The notes under the pieces: generated by a model
Seen by the model: the letters and a program-made list of their open reading frames with translations, nothing else
Told to the model about the DNA's origin: nothing
Database searches by the model: none
Program-made: the position numbers and the translations under genes
Assembly: GCA_963978895.1 (NCBI GenBank)
Contig: OZ022238.1
Span: 36,719,270 to 36,783,269 of the forward strand
Source of the DNA: Erpobdella octoculata
Lineage: Eukaryota; Annelida; Clitellata; Hirudinida; Erpobdellidae
Reading direction: 5' to 3'
Length of the DNA: 64,000 nucleotides
Part shown: piece after piece, positions 1-11,505 of the stretch
Layout of the letters: every line of letters begins with the position of its first letter
Position numbering within the stretch: position 1 is the first letter of the stretch

Positions 1-2
1 AT

Positions 3-3000
3 AAAAAGAGCAGAGTGCAGTTTAATATTCGAAACAGCCAAAAGTGTTCTGGAAGAAAGCTTCTGTTGAACCGAACAATGCATTGTATACATAATGTTAG
101 AAATGGTAAGTTAGGGGTTCGTAGACACACCGGGTGTAATACCAGCTTGAGAGTCAAGATACGACCTCCTCAGAAACGACCACGAACAATTGTTTATGAC
201 TCACAATATCCCTGTGAAATAACTCTCCTGTGGGCCCACAATCATCCTCTTTTTGCTGCTGATGTCTTAAGGCATCAAAGGGTCCTACTGGAAGTGGATT
301 CAAAACTCGAGAGTTTGTTTCATGATGGTCATAGCCCCAGCACTGCGTTAGAATATATAAAAATGGAAATTGAAGACAATCTGGCTGATGAAGATCAACT
401 CGAAGTAAAGCTGGCAGATCGATCCATCTGTCCAGACTACCGTCACTGTCATTATGTTTTCACAAAACTGTTTAAAAAAGAATATGGAGAACATGGAAAT
501 AATGACAGACTTAATGAATTTGTTGAAAAGATAAATGATGAGTTTGGTGAAGTATGCGTGGCATCAGAAGATTGTCAGAGTTCTAAAGTTCTTGCAATAT
601 GTACACCATTTATGAAAAGTGTTCATAAATATATTAAAGAATCTGGAGAACTCATGTTTGTTGATTCGTCTGGTGGCATGGACCGTGATGGCTTTCGAAT
701 CTTTCTTCTGATGACGCACAGCAAAGCTGGAGGTACCTTTAGATTCATCCTAGTTTTTTCTAAAAAACACAAGTAGTATGTTATAGATGAATATTAAGCT
801 ACTGTTGCATGACAATGATTTGCTTGTTTTTGCTTTTAGCATTGCCTCTGGCTGTAGGGATTACACCTTCTGAGAGTAAAGAAATTTTGACTAGTTTGTT
901 CACACTAATGAAGAAAGTCTTGCCAGAAGACAGTTTTTATAATCGTGGTAAAAGTGTTGGGCCAGAGTTTGTTATGACAGACGATAGCACCTCTGAACAA
1001 GCAGCACTTATGAATGCTTGGCCACAGTAAGTGTTATATCACTTTGTTTAATTTGTTTAATAAATCATTTCTAACAGAAATTAATTATGGGGAGTAAGAT
1101 TTGGTAGGTTTTTTCTGCTTTATTGTATTAATAAAGGTAAGAAAAACATATAGTAAAATCATTTCAATTTCCAGGTGTGAGCAGTATCTTTGTCAGTTTC
1201 ACATTTTGCAAGCAGTTTGGCGATGGCTGTTGCTTAGCTCTCACAAAATTGAACGTTCAGATCGACCAATTCTTTTTGCATGGACAAAAAAATTAATGTT
1301 TGCAGGAACAGAGGCTGAACTACTTATAAAGTAAAGAAAACAATTATCCAGTTTAATTATTAGTTTTAAACAGCCTTGACAGTACAAACAATATTACCAT
1401 ATAGATATTGTTGAAATGCAATATATACATACATACATACATACATACATACATACATACATACATACATACATACATACAAACGTTGAAAGCGACCAGG
1501 AGCGGGGAAAGAAGCGGGAGCGAGAGAGACAAGCATTAGAAAAACCTTTAAAAACCCCGGGCAACGCTGGGTACCCCACTAGTATAATTATATTTATTTA
1601 TCAGTCACTGCTCTGAAGTTTTTAAAATTTATCATAGTGCAAAACTTTACTATTATGGTTATTATAACAATTTAAATAAATTAATCACAATTTTTTGTCA
1701 ATTGTTAGGTTTGAACAGCTGCGAGTTGATCAACTTGTCAACAAATATTCGAACTTCCTTGAGTATGTGATAAATCTATGGGAAAGGAGAATGAGATGGT
1801 GTTCGTCATTCAGAAGTGGAAAAAAACTGAGAGGAAACAACACAAACAATTATGTTGAAGCATTCATGCGCATTCTTAAGGACCAGGTTAATTTCTTGCA
1901 TTTAATGTGCTCAAGTTTTTGACTGTAGATGTAACTATAATATATTTGTTAAGAAATGCTTCTTAGTTTATTTTCTGTTAATTTTTTTATTCATGCCGCA
2001 TAATTTCTATGCTTTTAAAGCTAATGTTGTTATTTCAATTTACTGGTTCAGTTTCAGTAAGCATAATTTTTTTATATTATTTGCATCTAGTCGTTATAGT
2101 TAACCAAAAACAGCACAAAAATTATTGTCATTTTTTATAAAAGTATCTTTTTAGATATTCCATCGAACTAGAGCATTCAATCTGGTTCAAATGCTTCAGT
2201 TTGTAAGCAAGAAGTTTTCATCTTATTACGAAAGAAGGCTTCTTGATTTTTCTTCAAATCGTCTCCAGAGACCACCTGCAAGGTTCCCAAAATATGAAGG
2301 CCAACTTATTACCCAAACCTCAAAAGATTTTTTTGAGGTTTCATCGTCTCAACCACATAAAAATGAAAGCTATGTGGTTAATCTAGCATTCATCTGCACA
2401 TGTTTTGCTGGCTGTACAGGCAAAATGTGCAAGCACATCTACTATGTCTTGTCCATGCAACCACATGCTGGTCACAATTACCATGCTAGTGATCTTAGGG
2501 AATTAATGTTTGTGGTTGCCTGTGGACATCGACCTGTTGATGGATGGCTAGATAGCTTGCATCGTCATACATTCTCTAATTGTGAAAACTCAATCCCAGA
2601 TCATGAGAACTCAATCCCAGATCATGAGAACTCAATCCCAGATCATGAGAACTCAATCCCAGATCATGAGAACTCAAACCTTGAATCTGCAGGCCTTCAA
2701 ATTCCAGACGAGCAATATGAAAGTGCTGTAAAAGAATTCTACAGGATGTGTGAGGAACGCATTTTCAGTCATGGAAAAAGAAACAAAAAGCAATTTTTTC
2801 CAGCTGTTTGCTCTGCCATAAAAACTTTAAAAACAGTGGCAACTGCGATTGTACTGCACACACTGGGAAAATATTGTGGAGGTGGCAACGCCTCAGCGAA
2901 ACGCAGTACAATTTCTATTCAATCAACTGCCTTGGCTCGCCGAAGAAAAGTGTTGCGAGGAAGTGCTCCAGGGGAACCAGGCCGTCCCAGAAAATTGGCA

Positions 3001-3126
3001 ATTCTTCGCGATAATCTTCACGATTACAGCATGCCAAGGAGACGCCTGCTTGCACCTGCTCGTCATAACTTGTCTGAATGTGTAAATAGAAATATTGGAC
3101 TTGGAAAAACTCATTTTAAAAAGTGA
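3..3126 (+). CDS. MULE transposase-derived gene with SWIM zinc finger, 5' partial
   Basis: Five exons join in one frame with GT-AG introns: 3-732 (open to the window edge, no ATG seen), 840-1026, 1175-1330, 1709-1886 and 2155-3126. Together they give about 740 residues. In order the protein shows: a FAR1/FLYWCH-like start with a WAHNHP zinc ligand; a MULE DDE core (LMFVDSS at the end of exon 1, FVMTDD in exon 2, then CQFHILQAVWRW in exon 3); a SWIM finger CxC...CxH (CTCFAGCTGKMCKH) in exon 5; a 7-residue tandem repeat; and a basic tail with an AT-hook-like GRPRK. The family moves DNA or, when domesticated, binds it. No stop or frameshift is visible and no terminal inverted repeats are seen inside the window, so this could be an autonomous MULE or a domesticated gene. 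The family call is firm; the host role is unknown. Confidence 0.8.
1416..1582 (+). mobile_element. Helitron-like 3' end with (ATAC)n tract, in intron 3 of the MULE-derived gene
   Basis: An (ATAC)n microsatellite (about 1424-1482) is followed by a purine-rich stretch and a GC-rich hairpin-like motif, CCCGGGCAACGCTGGGTACC, ending in CTAG at 1579-1582 followed by T. Helitron 3' ends are a short hairpin plus CTRR inserted before T. A related purine-rich stretch followed by CTAG ends the element at 43618-44145. No coding capacity is present. The 5' end is not defined. Confidence 0.5.
2584..2678 (+). repeat. 21-bp coding minisatellite (ENSIPDH repeat)
   Basis: Four 21-bp units of the type GARAACTCAATCCCAGATCAT plus a partial fifth lie in frame in exon 5 of the MULE-derived gene. 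They encode repeated ENSIPDH between the SWIM finger and the C-terminal tail. The unit is a multiple of three, so copy-number change would keep the frame. Confidence 0.95.
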
Positions 3127-3138
3127 TGCAGCATTTTG

Positions 3139-3292
3139 TTTTTCTTTTAGTGTTCTTTATTGTTTTTTGTGCAAACAAAATATTGTTCTATTAGTGTTCT
3201 ATTATTGGTTTTATTTGCGTGTTTGTTCTTTACTGGTTTCAAAAAAAATTCTAAATTCCATAGTCATTTGAAAGTTACGTATGTTTTTCATG

Positions 3293-3329
<37 letters not shown>

Positions 3330-3650
3330 AATATTGCATAAGTTGTTCTATTAGTGTAATAACTTTCTTTGGTTCTTTACTGTTTTTTGTGCAATTTTTT
3401 TATTGGGTTCTCATTTTTATAGTCATTTAAAAGTTTGTCATATTTGTCATGCTTACATATCAAGTATTTAGGAGAGTGGTGTATATATATATATCAAGTA
3501 TTGCATAAGTTCTATTAGTGTAATAACTTTGTTTTGAATCTTTACTGTTTTTTGTGCAATGTTTTTTATTGGGTTCTCATTTTTATAGTCATTTAAAAGT
3601 TTCTCATATTTGTCATGTTTACATATCAAGTATTTAGGAGAGTGGTATAA
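3139..3650 (+). repeat. Degenerate ~165-bp tandem repeat
   Basis: Two clear copies (about 3331-3480 and 3501-3650) share an attgcataag...attagtgtaataac start and a catatcaagtatttaggagagtgg end. A more diverged third copy lies upstream at about 3140-3300. Copies are separated by (TA)n tracts. It directly follows the stop codon of the MULE-derived gene, so it may be its 3' untranslated or terminal region. Confidence 0.75.
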
Positions 3651-5417
3651 GTTGTTTTATAAATGTTATATTGTTTCTATCTTCATTTTGAAAATTATGA
3701 CAAGGAAATATAAAGCAGTGCTTCATTGTCTATGTCTTCAGAATTCCTTTGAAATTAGGAACATTTCTAAATCGATTCATTTCAAAGTAAAACTTTAAAT
3801 AACTATTACTGTGTTAAACAGGTTATAGATGTGTTTAGCTTAAAACAAAAATATAGCATAACAAGATTTCAAGTGGTTTAGATAGAATAGCTACAGAATG
3901 AAATTTAACATAACATGGTTTAAAGTGGTTCAGTGTGACAACCACTACAAAATAAAGTTGAAATCCAATCTTTCAAAGCATTATTTTGAAGCTGTTGATG
4001 GATTTAAAAAAACTACTTAACTAAGCAAGGTTCAAGCGTTTACTAGTGGTACTGGATTGATTATGGTCAAACCTCATCTAGAATACTGTGTATATCATTG
4101 ATAGTATATATCAATGGTGTATATAGACTAGAGTCCCTACCCAAAAAAATAATTTTAAGAAAAAGTTTATGGATATAATTATCTTCAAAAGTTGAAAGTG
4201 ACCCTTAAGCAGAGATTTTTCAGTAGCTTGGCTGTCAGCTTAGTGGCTTAAAAAGTAACAGTAAACTTGAGTAAACCATTAGAGTAGATGAGTAGAAGTT
4301 CAAGATAACTCATTTCTTAGCCATACTTTGGCTTCTTTGTTGGGGACCCTCGAACATAGTTTTGAGTCGTCTGCAAAATTTGAAAACCCAAGTTTTAGTG
4401 AACTTTAACTTTAATGACAAGTGTTTCGGAGAAAAAATTTAGTGCAGAGCAGTTGAGCGCAGTGTAAACATTTCAAAAATACACTAAGCACGTGACTGGC
4501 ATTTCCATTGACGACTAGTGCAGAATTAACATAGCCAGTGCTGTTCTATATATAGCACACTAATTAATATGCAAGTGGAAGTTTCCGAGGCTGTTTGTAT
4601 ATTCGCAGGCAGCTTAGTAGACCGGAGATCCAAAACGATGAACTGAGAGTTACAACCGTATAGTAACTTAATCAAATATTTTTTAATAGAAAAAAAAAGA
4701 TTTTTTTTATGTACAAATTAAATTTTTAACTTTATGAAAATTAACAAATTTTTTTTATTAAAATTTCAGTGGACATTGAATTTTATTTGCGTAGTCTCTA
4801 GTTCGATGGTCTATTTATGTCTATTTAATGTGTTATCGGTAAATTAGAACTGTATATTTTTTTATGTCGGATATCGCGTTAAATTAAAATAAAGCTCATA
4901 TCAACTGCTTTTAGGTATAAGAAATCGACGTTTCTGTTGCTTACCAAAAATAGATTAATACAAATAATGAATATTCATGTGACCAAAAAGACTCTAAATC
5001 GTTTTTCGGAGGCCATCTTGGCATCTCGCTAAAAACCTGCTCATCTCCGATATATTTATTCTAATATATACGGTTTCGTTCGGAGAGAGAAAGTATAAGG
5101 TGCCACTAAACAACACACAAATTTATATGATATTTATATTTGAAAAGAATAAAAAACTGTTATTTTTTTTAATTTACTTATTAATTAATTTATTTTTATT
5201 TTTATTTTGAAGGAAATAAATTTACTTTCCTTTACAACCGCTGACCGAAACGTTAAAACTATAAAACACCAACGGATTAACAAATTTTTTTGCAAAATTG
5301 ATATATGCAACCTGCTAAATGTTTTACTTGAGTGTACTAAATTTCAATGAAATCTGTTCGGCGGTTTTTGAGTTTTAGCCAGACATCGCACAGCTATATA
5401 TTTTTATATATAAAAAT
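3651..5417. other. Intergenic stretch without a recognised gene
   Basis: I see no supported coding region. From about 4330 the sequence looks like decayed repeat DNA. The segment near 5330-5400 (a 'gaaatctgttcggcggtttttgagtt' type motif) resembles the common tail of non-autonomous invertebrate transposons, but no ends or target duplication were found. Confidence 0.4.
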
Positions 5418-5634
5418 ATTTTTATATTTACGGTTTATAATCAAGGGTGATAAACCTCAGAAGATTTTATAAACTAAGAAAGACATAAAAAAAATAGAGT
5501 TGAGCGATTACATAACTTCAATCAACCAGTCTTGATTACAGTAACTAAGACACAAGTTTTTGATTAAGTGTGTATTTCTTCTAATAAATTTTGGACCATT
5601 TCTAAAGAACCTTAGTATAGTTATCGATATTACA
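5418..5634 (+). repeat. 5' LTR
   Basis: Direct repeat of 6218-6429 with a few differences, including a longer A run. It ends in attaca just before the primer-binding site. The left boundary is approximate. Confidence 0.75.
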
Positions 5635-5738
5635 TCAATTGGTGTCAGAAGTGGGATACCTATGCCGCTAGTAAAGGACCACACGCTAAAACAAAGGGCC
5701 ATTTACAACAATTGGTGTCAGAAGCGAGATAAATAAAA

Positions 5739-6205
5739 ATGGTTCATCACAAATTATTGGAAGAACTCTCCCTGTTTGAGTTGAAGCGGGAACTAAAAAA
5801 ACGAGAACTCAATGACAAAGGAAAAAAGTCTGAGCTCGTGGATCGCCTCTGAATGACATTAGAAAGCCAAGGTCTGGATGCAGACGAATTCGAATTTGAT
5901 ATGGATGAGGAATTCACAAATTTTCTGAACAAGATGACAGAATGAAAACTTGGTATGATCGCCAATCAAATATGAAAGAGTTTAAATAAAACGATTTGGT
6001 GTGGTTCTACAATCCACAACGTAAAATTGGGAAATCACCTAAACTTCAACAAGACTCGGAAGGACCATATAGAATTATTAAAAAGATCAATGATGTCATC
6101 TACCGGATTCAAAAGGGCCAACGTACTAAGATGAAAGTAATTCATGTTAACCGCCTTGCCAAATATTATGGAGGCAATGAATCTTTTCGGGACGAACAGG
6201 ATTAA
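5739..6205 (+). pseudogene. gag start fused to integrase C-terminus (internal deletion remnant)
   Basis: From ATG 5739 the frame encodes a SAP-like helix pair (LEELSLFELKRELKKREL, then KGKKSELVDRL), followed by an in-frame TGA and an acidic segment. At about 5930-5945 the sequence jumps to the C-terminal chromatin-side part of a gypsy-type integrase (WYDRQSN, VWFYNPQRK, EGPYRIIKKINDVIYRI, VNRLAKYYGG), ending at 6205. A TAA interrupts it near 5990. Protease, reverse transcriptase, RNase H and the integrase core are missing, so it cannot move on its own. A related SAP-type gag lies at 25675-26345. Confidence 0.8.
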
Positions 6206-6217
6206 GAAGGGGGTAGT

Positions 6218-6429
6218 TTTATATCTACGGTTTATAATCAAGGCTGATAAACCTCAGAAGATTTTATAAACTAAGAAAGACATAAAAAATAGAGTTGAGC
6301 GATTACATAACTTCAATCAACCAGTCTTAATTACAGTTACTAAGACACAAGTTTTTGATTAAGTGTGTATTTCTTCTAATAAATTTTGGACCATTTCTAA
6401 AGAACCTTAGTATAGTTATCGATATTACA
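6218..6429 (+). repeat. 3' LTR
   Basis: Direct repeat of the 5' LTR, preceded by a polypurine tract at about 6204-6216. Confidence 0.75.
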
Positions 6430-6676
6430 ACAATATATATGCTGGAAAAAGAAATAAAAAAGTGTAAGTTTCAAAATTTGAGTAAAGAAATCATTTTTGT
6501 TTTTAACTTTTTTTCTTAATTAGTGTTTCTTTCGTGGATTCTCGGTGAAGAAGAGGCTGGAATGGTGGTGAAGGAGGAATGACTCGTTGAAAGCGTGAGT
6601 CCGTTTATAGATGTCTCCACAGGGCTCCTATCACTAACACCGACTTTTGCGATCACACCGACACTTGTTGAAATGT

Positions 6677-6957
6677 CGGTGTTAACGCCAACCAGTCGGT
6701 CTCAACGCCAACCAGTCGGTGTCAACGCCAACCAGTCGGTGTCAACGCCAACCAGTCGGTGTCAACGCCAACCAGTCGGTGTCAACGCCAACCAGTCGGT
6801 GTCAACGCCAACCAGCCGGTGTCAACGAAAACCAGTCGGTGTCAACGCCATCAGTCGGTGTCAACGCCAACCAGTCGGTGTCAACGCCAACCAGCCGGTG
6901 TCAACGCCAACCAGTCGGTGTCAACGCCAACCAGTCGGTGTCAACGCCAACTCGTTG
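6677..6957 (+). repeat. 20-bp minisatellite, left inverted end
   Basis: About 14 copies of GGTGTCAACGCCAACCAGTC (consensus), with a few variants. It is related to the right array in inverted orientation: both share AGTCGGTGTYAACGC. The last five bases differ consistently: here CAACC, on the right GTCCG. Confidence 0.95.
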
Positions 6958-7014
6958 CGGCTGATTAGTTTTTTTTTATAGTTTATAGTCTTTTACACCA
7001 TGTGTTTTAAGACG

Positions 7015-7027
7015 CGGCTGATTAGTT
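7015..7027 (+). repeat. LINE target-site duplication, left copy
   Basis: CGGCTGATTAGTT, identical to 13926-13938 on the other side of the LINE. A further copy at 6958-6970 shows that the target region already contained this word. Confidence 0.85.
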
Positions 7028-7396
7028 GTTGTTGTTGTTTATTTAAGTCCTTGTCACTTTTTCAGCGTTTAGGACCACACAAAAAACAAAACAAAAATAT
7101 TAAAATGAAAATAAATAAGTAAAAGTAAAATAATCGTAAAATAAATAATATAAACCCGGAGTAGAGAAAACAGTTACAACATATGAAAACATGGAAAAAA
7201 AGTCATGAAAAAAGAGAGAAAAAAGAAAGAAAAAAAAAAAGTAAATAAAATAAGAATAATAAAAAATAAATAAGTAACTAAATAATAAAAAAAAATACAT
7301 AAGAATAATAATATTGGACATGAAGTGTTATTCACAGTTAAATTATATAGTAGAGAATTGGTAATGGTAGTGGGTGAAATGTGGAGCAAAAAGTTG

Positions 7397-7427
<31 letters not shown>

Positions 7428-7594
7428 TTAAATAAAATAAAAATTAAAAAATATAAAAAAAAAATTAAAAATAAATAAATAAAAATAATAAATAAATATT
7501 TACATAAACATTCAAGTTTATCAAGACATAGAGATATTTACACACAGGTCCATATGGATTAATAATATCGAAAGAGTGTTTTCCAGAGTTAAAG

Positions 7595-10500
7595 TCAAAT
7601 TAGATCTGGTTCATTTTGTGTGATCCAGTTGAAGATGAGGTCTTGGCATTTTGGGTTGTTTAGGATGGTTCCGATGTCAAAGTCTACTTGTTTCAATATC
7701 TTTTTTATTTCCTGATGGAGGGGTGCCCTTGTTCTGCAGCTTGTAAGGAAGTGCTTGACGGTCTCCGGTTCCTGACATGTGTCACAGAAACCTGTGCTGT
7801 GTTTCCCATAGACTTTGAGGTTGGAGTTTAGGAGAGTGCAGTTGAGTCGGAGCCTGGAAATGATGACTTCTTTTTTTCTATTCATGTCTTGGAATTGTGA
7901 GTGGAAGGACGGCTGAGGATTTAGTTCTCTGTGATGGCTGTTCTGATACAAGTTTCGCCAAATTGCTTTCCATTCTTCAAATGTTTTTGTTTTTATGATA
8001 TTACGAATATCATCAATGGTGTGTGGAACAGTAATTTGTATGGTGGGATGATCGGTTGCTATTTTAGCAAGTTTGTCTGCAGTTTCGTTTCCACGGATAC
8101 CAATGTGGCTGGGTATCCATATTATTGTGCATGAGACTCCGTTGGTTTTGAGAGTGGTGATATGTTGTAGTATGTCTTGTATGATTGGTTTGATGCTGGA
8201 GCTGTCGTAATTAGATATAGCCTGGACGGAGCTGAGTGAGTCGGTAAAAATGGCTATATTGTTGCCTGGTTCTTGCTGTACGGACCATTGGAGGGCTTTT
8301 TGAATGGCTGTAAGTTCAGCAGTAAAAATGGAGATGTTGTCGGTTGTACGTTGACTCAGCTCGTAGTTTTTACTAGGAATGAAGATTCCAATTCCTGTTT
8401 TTTCTTTTATTTTTGAGGCATCGGTGTAGATTTTTATGTTGTTATTGTAGTTATGTAGTTTTTCTAAAGACGTCTGAAGAGCGCTAGGGTCTTCTTTTTG
8501 GATTCCGAGTAGAGTGATGTCAAGGTTTGGTAAAAATAGTTTCCACGGTGGTGTGTCGAAGTTAGGCGAAGGGTGTTCTTGGAGATTTTGGATTCTTTGG
8601 TCGTTAAGGTAGTTCTTCATTACCAACGGTGCTGTGTGTGGCTTTCTTTTACTCAGATTTGACTTGATCCATGTACTTCTCTTATTTGGGTCTGGAAAGT
8701 ATATGATTCTGCTTGGATGGTGTGGGGTGATTTTGGTTTTTGCGGCGTAGATGGCTGTACGTTGTCTAAGACGTAATGAGATGGGAATTTCTCCACATTC
8801 TACGAGCAGTGCATTACAGTTAGTTTTCCCTCCTGCTCCACATGAAATTCTCAAAGCGCTGTTCTGTATTGTTTGGAGTTTCTTTTTGAGAGATTCATTG
8901 GCTTGGTTGAAGGCTTCGCCACCGTATTCTAATATAGAGCGAATGGCTGCCTTGTAAAAAGTGAGAAGAGTTCTTTTATGGCTACCCCACGAAAGTCCTG
9001 TAATTGCTCTCATGAGGTTTAGTCTTTTTTTTGTTCTCTCTATGGCATATGCAATGTGTGGTCCCCATGTGGCTGCTGCGTCAAAGATAACGCCTAAAAA
9101 CTTGTATTCGTGAACTTTGGTGATGTTTACTTCAAAGATTTTTAAGTGGTGTTTTGTGTCTTCTTTTTTTTGGTCTGGGTTTCGAGAAAAAAGGAGACTG
9201 ACAGTTTTTGATTTAGATATTTTAAAGCCCAGATCGGTGAGTGCAACTGTAACTTTGTTCAAGTAGTTTTGCATGTGAGTGTAGATTTCCTTGATATTGT
9301 TGCCGGTAATCCAAAATGCGCAGTCATCTGCATATAAAGAAATCTTTATGTTTTTTGGTGGTGTGGGTAGATTGTTTAGGAGAATGGTGAAAAGAGTAGG
9401 ACTGAGTACGCTTCCTTGTGGAGTTCCGTTTTCTTGTAGGTGAGTGTCGGAGAGTTCGCTCCCAACCCTCACTTGAAAAGTTCTTTGCTTCAAAAAATCA
9501 TCTAACCATTTTAATATCCTTCCTCTAAGTCCATATTGATGGAGGGTATGGATGACGCCTTTACTCCATACTAGATCGAACGATTTTTCAAGGTCAATAA
9601 AAACTGCTAAGGTGGCCAGTTTTCTTTTAAATCCTGTAGCAGTGTCGTGTTGGAGTCTAACTACGTGGTCAATGCATGATCGGGATCGTCAAAAGCCAGA
9701 CTGTTCGGTTTTGAGAAGGTTGTGGACATCAAGAAAAAATGTGAGGCGCTTTTTAAGTATCTGCTCCATGATTTTGCACGTAGCCGACGTAAGAGAGATT
9801 GGCCGATATGAGTTGGGATCTTCTTTGGGCTTGCCGCTTTTGTGGATTGGAATGATGAGGGAGTGTTTCCAAGAAACAGGGAGTTTTCCAGTAGTCCAGG
9901 AAGCTTGGAGCATAGAGAGTAGGTGTTGTCTATTTGTCGGAGAAAGTTGCCATAGGATTTCATAATTGACTTTGTCGTAACCTGGGGCTGTGTTCTTTTT
10001 TGAGATGCTGTTGTTTAATGCTTGTGTTAATTCTTGTTCTGTTATGTCTGTATTTAAAAGTTGTATTTCTTTTTCCAAATGCGGAGGTGATTGGGTTTCA
10101 TCCAGAAGTATTTTGTCGATCGTTTTTTCCTTTTGTTTTTTCTGCTTGGAAAAGGCTCGTAAAAGATTGGAATCACTTGAGTTGATTGCTATTGTATTGG
10201 CTAAAAGATTGGCTTTTTCTTTGTCGGTGAAAAGGAGTGTGTTTTCAGTTGGATCAAAAAGAGTTGGGAGTTGGCTGATTTCTGTTTGGGAGCTCATGGC
10301 TTTCACGGTTTTCCAGAGGTCTTTCAGCGGTGTGGCGTGGCTTATTTTTTCACAATAGTTTTCCCAAGCTTTCCTTTTAGCGTTGTTAATTATTTTTTTG
10401 GTGTTCTTTTTATGAGCTTTATATGCTTCTAGGTCATCATTAGATTTTGTTCTTGCATATCGGTTTTTGATTTTGTTTCGCTCTTTAACAGCATTGTGAC

Positions 10501-11471
10501 AGTCAGAGTTCCAGAAGTATGAGTAGGGTTTGTCATGGTTGTGATTTCTGACTTTTTTTGCCGGTGTGTTTTTAATGACAGATAGCTCAATACCCTCTAG
10601 AAAACTGTTTAAGAGCTCGTCTAATGACAGTTGTTTATTTTGGTTATTGTCTAGGTGCAGAGTGAGATGTTTATTGAAATCAACCCAGTTGGTGTTTCTC
10701 AGCTGCCATCTGTTTGGTGTTGATGACTTGCGAATTGGTTGTTGTAGGATAGCTATTTCTGTGGGAATGTGATCACTATCGAGGTATGGGCAATTAGGCA
10801 GTGTTTTCCATTCTGCTTTGGTGGCAATTTGAGGTGTTGTTATGCATACATCAATGGCGGTTGAGGTAGTGCAACCAATATATGTGGGGATCCGTCATTT
10901 AATGCAACTAGGTTGTTGTCCTCCATCAATTTCTCAATTATGAGTCCTTTTCGGTCGGACGTTTTGGCTCCAAATATAATTGAGTGTGCATTGAGGTCTC
11001 CTGTGAGAAGAATGTTTTGTCTTGCTAAATGAGGAGTAAGATTGGCTACTAAAGTTGTTGCATGATGTTTTGGGTTGATATAAGTGTTGAGAACATCAAT
11101 TTTAGTGCCACTTTTTGTTTGAATTATGGAGGAAAGGATAGGAAAGTTTGATTTTAGTTTTTCTGTGTGGTGTTGGAGAGAATTGAGTATGAGTGTGGCT
11201 ATCCCTTCCGTGGCTCGGCCATTTATAGCAATTGGACCGTCGGTTCTGTATGTCGTGTATCCTCGAATTTTAAGATGTTGTGTGGCTTTTAAGTGGGTTT
11301 CTTGTAAGCAGATGATGTCTGGGGGATTAGCTGTTTTAGCTAGGTAGGCTTGAAGGTCGTTTTTTTATTCAATATTCCGTTGCAGTTCCATTGGATTATT
11401 TTAACTGTTTGTGTGGAAGAAAAGGCTCTAGTTTCGGAGATGTTTTGTGCAGGATTTGGTGTTGCATCCAT
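7595..11471 (-). pseudogene. LINE ORF2: endonuclease, reverse transcriptase, RNase H (broken)
   Basis: Starts at ATG 11471 (MDATPNPAQ...). The apurinic endonuclease is recognised by IIQWNCNG, LTGDLNAHS and SDHIP, and is disrupted by frameshifts near 11360 (an extra base in an A run) and 10890 (a lost base). Reverse transcriptase spans about 10300-9000 with SLYADDCAFW intact; a single CGA-to-TGA-type stop lies near 9688. RNase H spans about 8450-8000 with YTDAS, FTAELTAIQ, FTDSLSS and HIGIRGNETADKLA. A Cys-rich CDTCQEPETVKHFLTSC and the stop follow at 7595. The combination of endonuclease and RNase H fits the I/R1/Jockey group. Long plus-strand open frames here are antisense shadows. Confidence 0.9.
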
Positions 11472-11505
11472 TTTAATGTCTGTTTGATTTTTTCTCGGCT
11501 TCCGT

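Larger units (their letters stand above)
5418..6429 (+). mobile_element. Deleted gypsy-like LTR retrotransposon
   Basis: Two LTRs of about 212 bp (about 5418-5634 and 6218-6429) are nearly identical and end in attaca. A primer-binding site, TGGTGTCAGAAGTGGGAT, starts at 5640, five bases after the 5' LTR; a purine tract (aagaagggggtag) precedes the 3' LTR. The inside holds only the start of gag and the end of pol. The exact left edge of the LTRs is uncertain because the sequence there is AT-rich. Confidence 0.85.

Noticed and set aside
6595..6981. Open frame of repeated SRCQRQPVGVNANQ
   Set aside because: It is the left 20-bp minisatellite read in three frames; no gene evidence.
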